Part shown: in pieces, positions 63,923 through 64,000 of the stretch | Layout of the letters: each line of letters starts with the position of its first letter | Position numbering within the stretch: the first letter of the stretch is position 1 | Origin: Brenneria alni | GTDB taxonomy: Bacteria; Pseudomonadota; Gammaproteobacteria; Enterobacterales; Enterobacteriaceae | Length of the DNA stretch: 64,000 bases | Direction of reading: 5' to 3' | Assembly: GCF_003666245.1 (NCBI RefSeq) | Contig: NZ_MJLZ01000004.1 | Location: 110,918-174,917 of the forward strand | Position numbers and translations under genes: made by a program | The notes under the pieces: generated by a model | Seen by the model: the letters and a program-made list of their open reading frames with translations, nothing else | The model's database searches: none | Told to the model about the DNA's origin: nothing

Positions 63923-63936
63923 TTGACATGGATCAT
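63923..63936. promoter_or_regulatory. Possible FNR box upstream of focA
   Basis: TTGACATGGATCAT matches the FNR consensus TTGAT-N4-ATCAA at 8 of 10 positions, 62 bases upstream of focA. The E. coli focA-pfl promoters are FNR/ArcA-controlled. Further sites may lie beyond the window. Confidence 0.5.
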
Positions 63937-64000
63937 ATTGCGCAAAATTAGCACCTGTATACATGAACGAAAAAGGCCATATTTGCATATTATCTTATTG

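Overview
The window is a stretch of enterobacterial chromosome. Its core follows the E. coli order yliI-gstB-dacC-deoR-(rybB)-ybjL-ybjM-grxA-nfsA-rimK-ybjN-potFGHI-ybjO-rlmC-art-amiD-ybjT-lysO-ybjD-cspD-clpSA-infA-aat-cydCD-trxB-lrp-ftsK-lolA-rarA-serS-ycaD-pflA-pflB-focA, with insertions and deletions. A phenazine cluster of the griseoluteic-acid (ehp) type and a putative HrpL-controlled secreted effector suggest a plant-associated member of the Pectobacteriaceae (Pectobacterium, Brenneria or Dickeya relatives). The genus is an inference; no rRNA is present to test it.

Region 1 (1-6.8 kb) is the 3' part of a phenazine operon: phzE (cut by the window edge), a small unrecognised gene, phzF, phzG, an EhpF-like adenylating enzyme, an EhpG-like LuxC-type reductase and a YhbP-family flavin-split-barrel protein. 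It abuts a 3' remnant of yliI, so the cluster probably entered or replaced that locus. Region 2 (6.9-13.3 kb) has gstB, a MetQNI-type ABC transporter not found here in E. coli, dacC, and a deoC-deoR operon with a DeoR-type operator. The sRNA RybB and its sigma-E promoter lie just downstream (13.47-13.58 kb).

Region 3 (13.6-24.1 kb) is core: ybjL, ybjM, grxA, nfsA-rimK, ybjN, the putrescine importer potFGHI and ybjO. The grxA-nfsA spacer holds two perfect inverted repeats. At 24.2-25.0 kb a 235-residue protein with a Ser-rich N-terminus and a possible Cys-His-Asp triad sits behind an hrp-box-like promoter, between ybjO and rlmC. This is the most interesting locus in the window.

Region 4 (25.3-39.2 kb) has rlmC, the arginine importer artPIQMJ, amiD, ybjT, a fossil of hcp marking a deletion (ltaE-poxB-hcr-hcp in E. 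coli), lysO, ybjD, cspD and clpSA. Region 5 (39.2-54.3 kb) has infA, aat, cydDC, trxB, lrp, ftsK (with a LexA box), lolA, rarA, serS and ycaD. Region 6 (54.3-59.6 kb) is an accessory catabolic module: a LysR regulator, an NCS1-type permease behind a possible attenuator, a DUF917 protein and a hydantoinase A-like protein. The window ends with the anaerobic formate genes focA-pflB-pflA.

No CRISPR array, rRNA, tRNA, intact insertion sequence or integrase was found.
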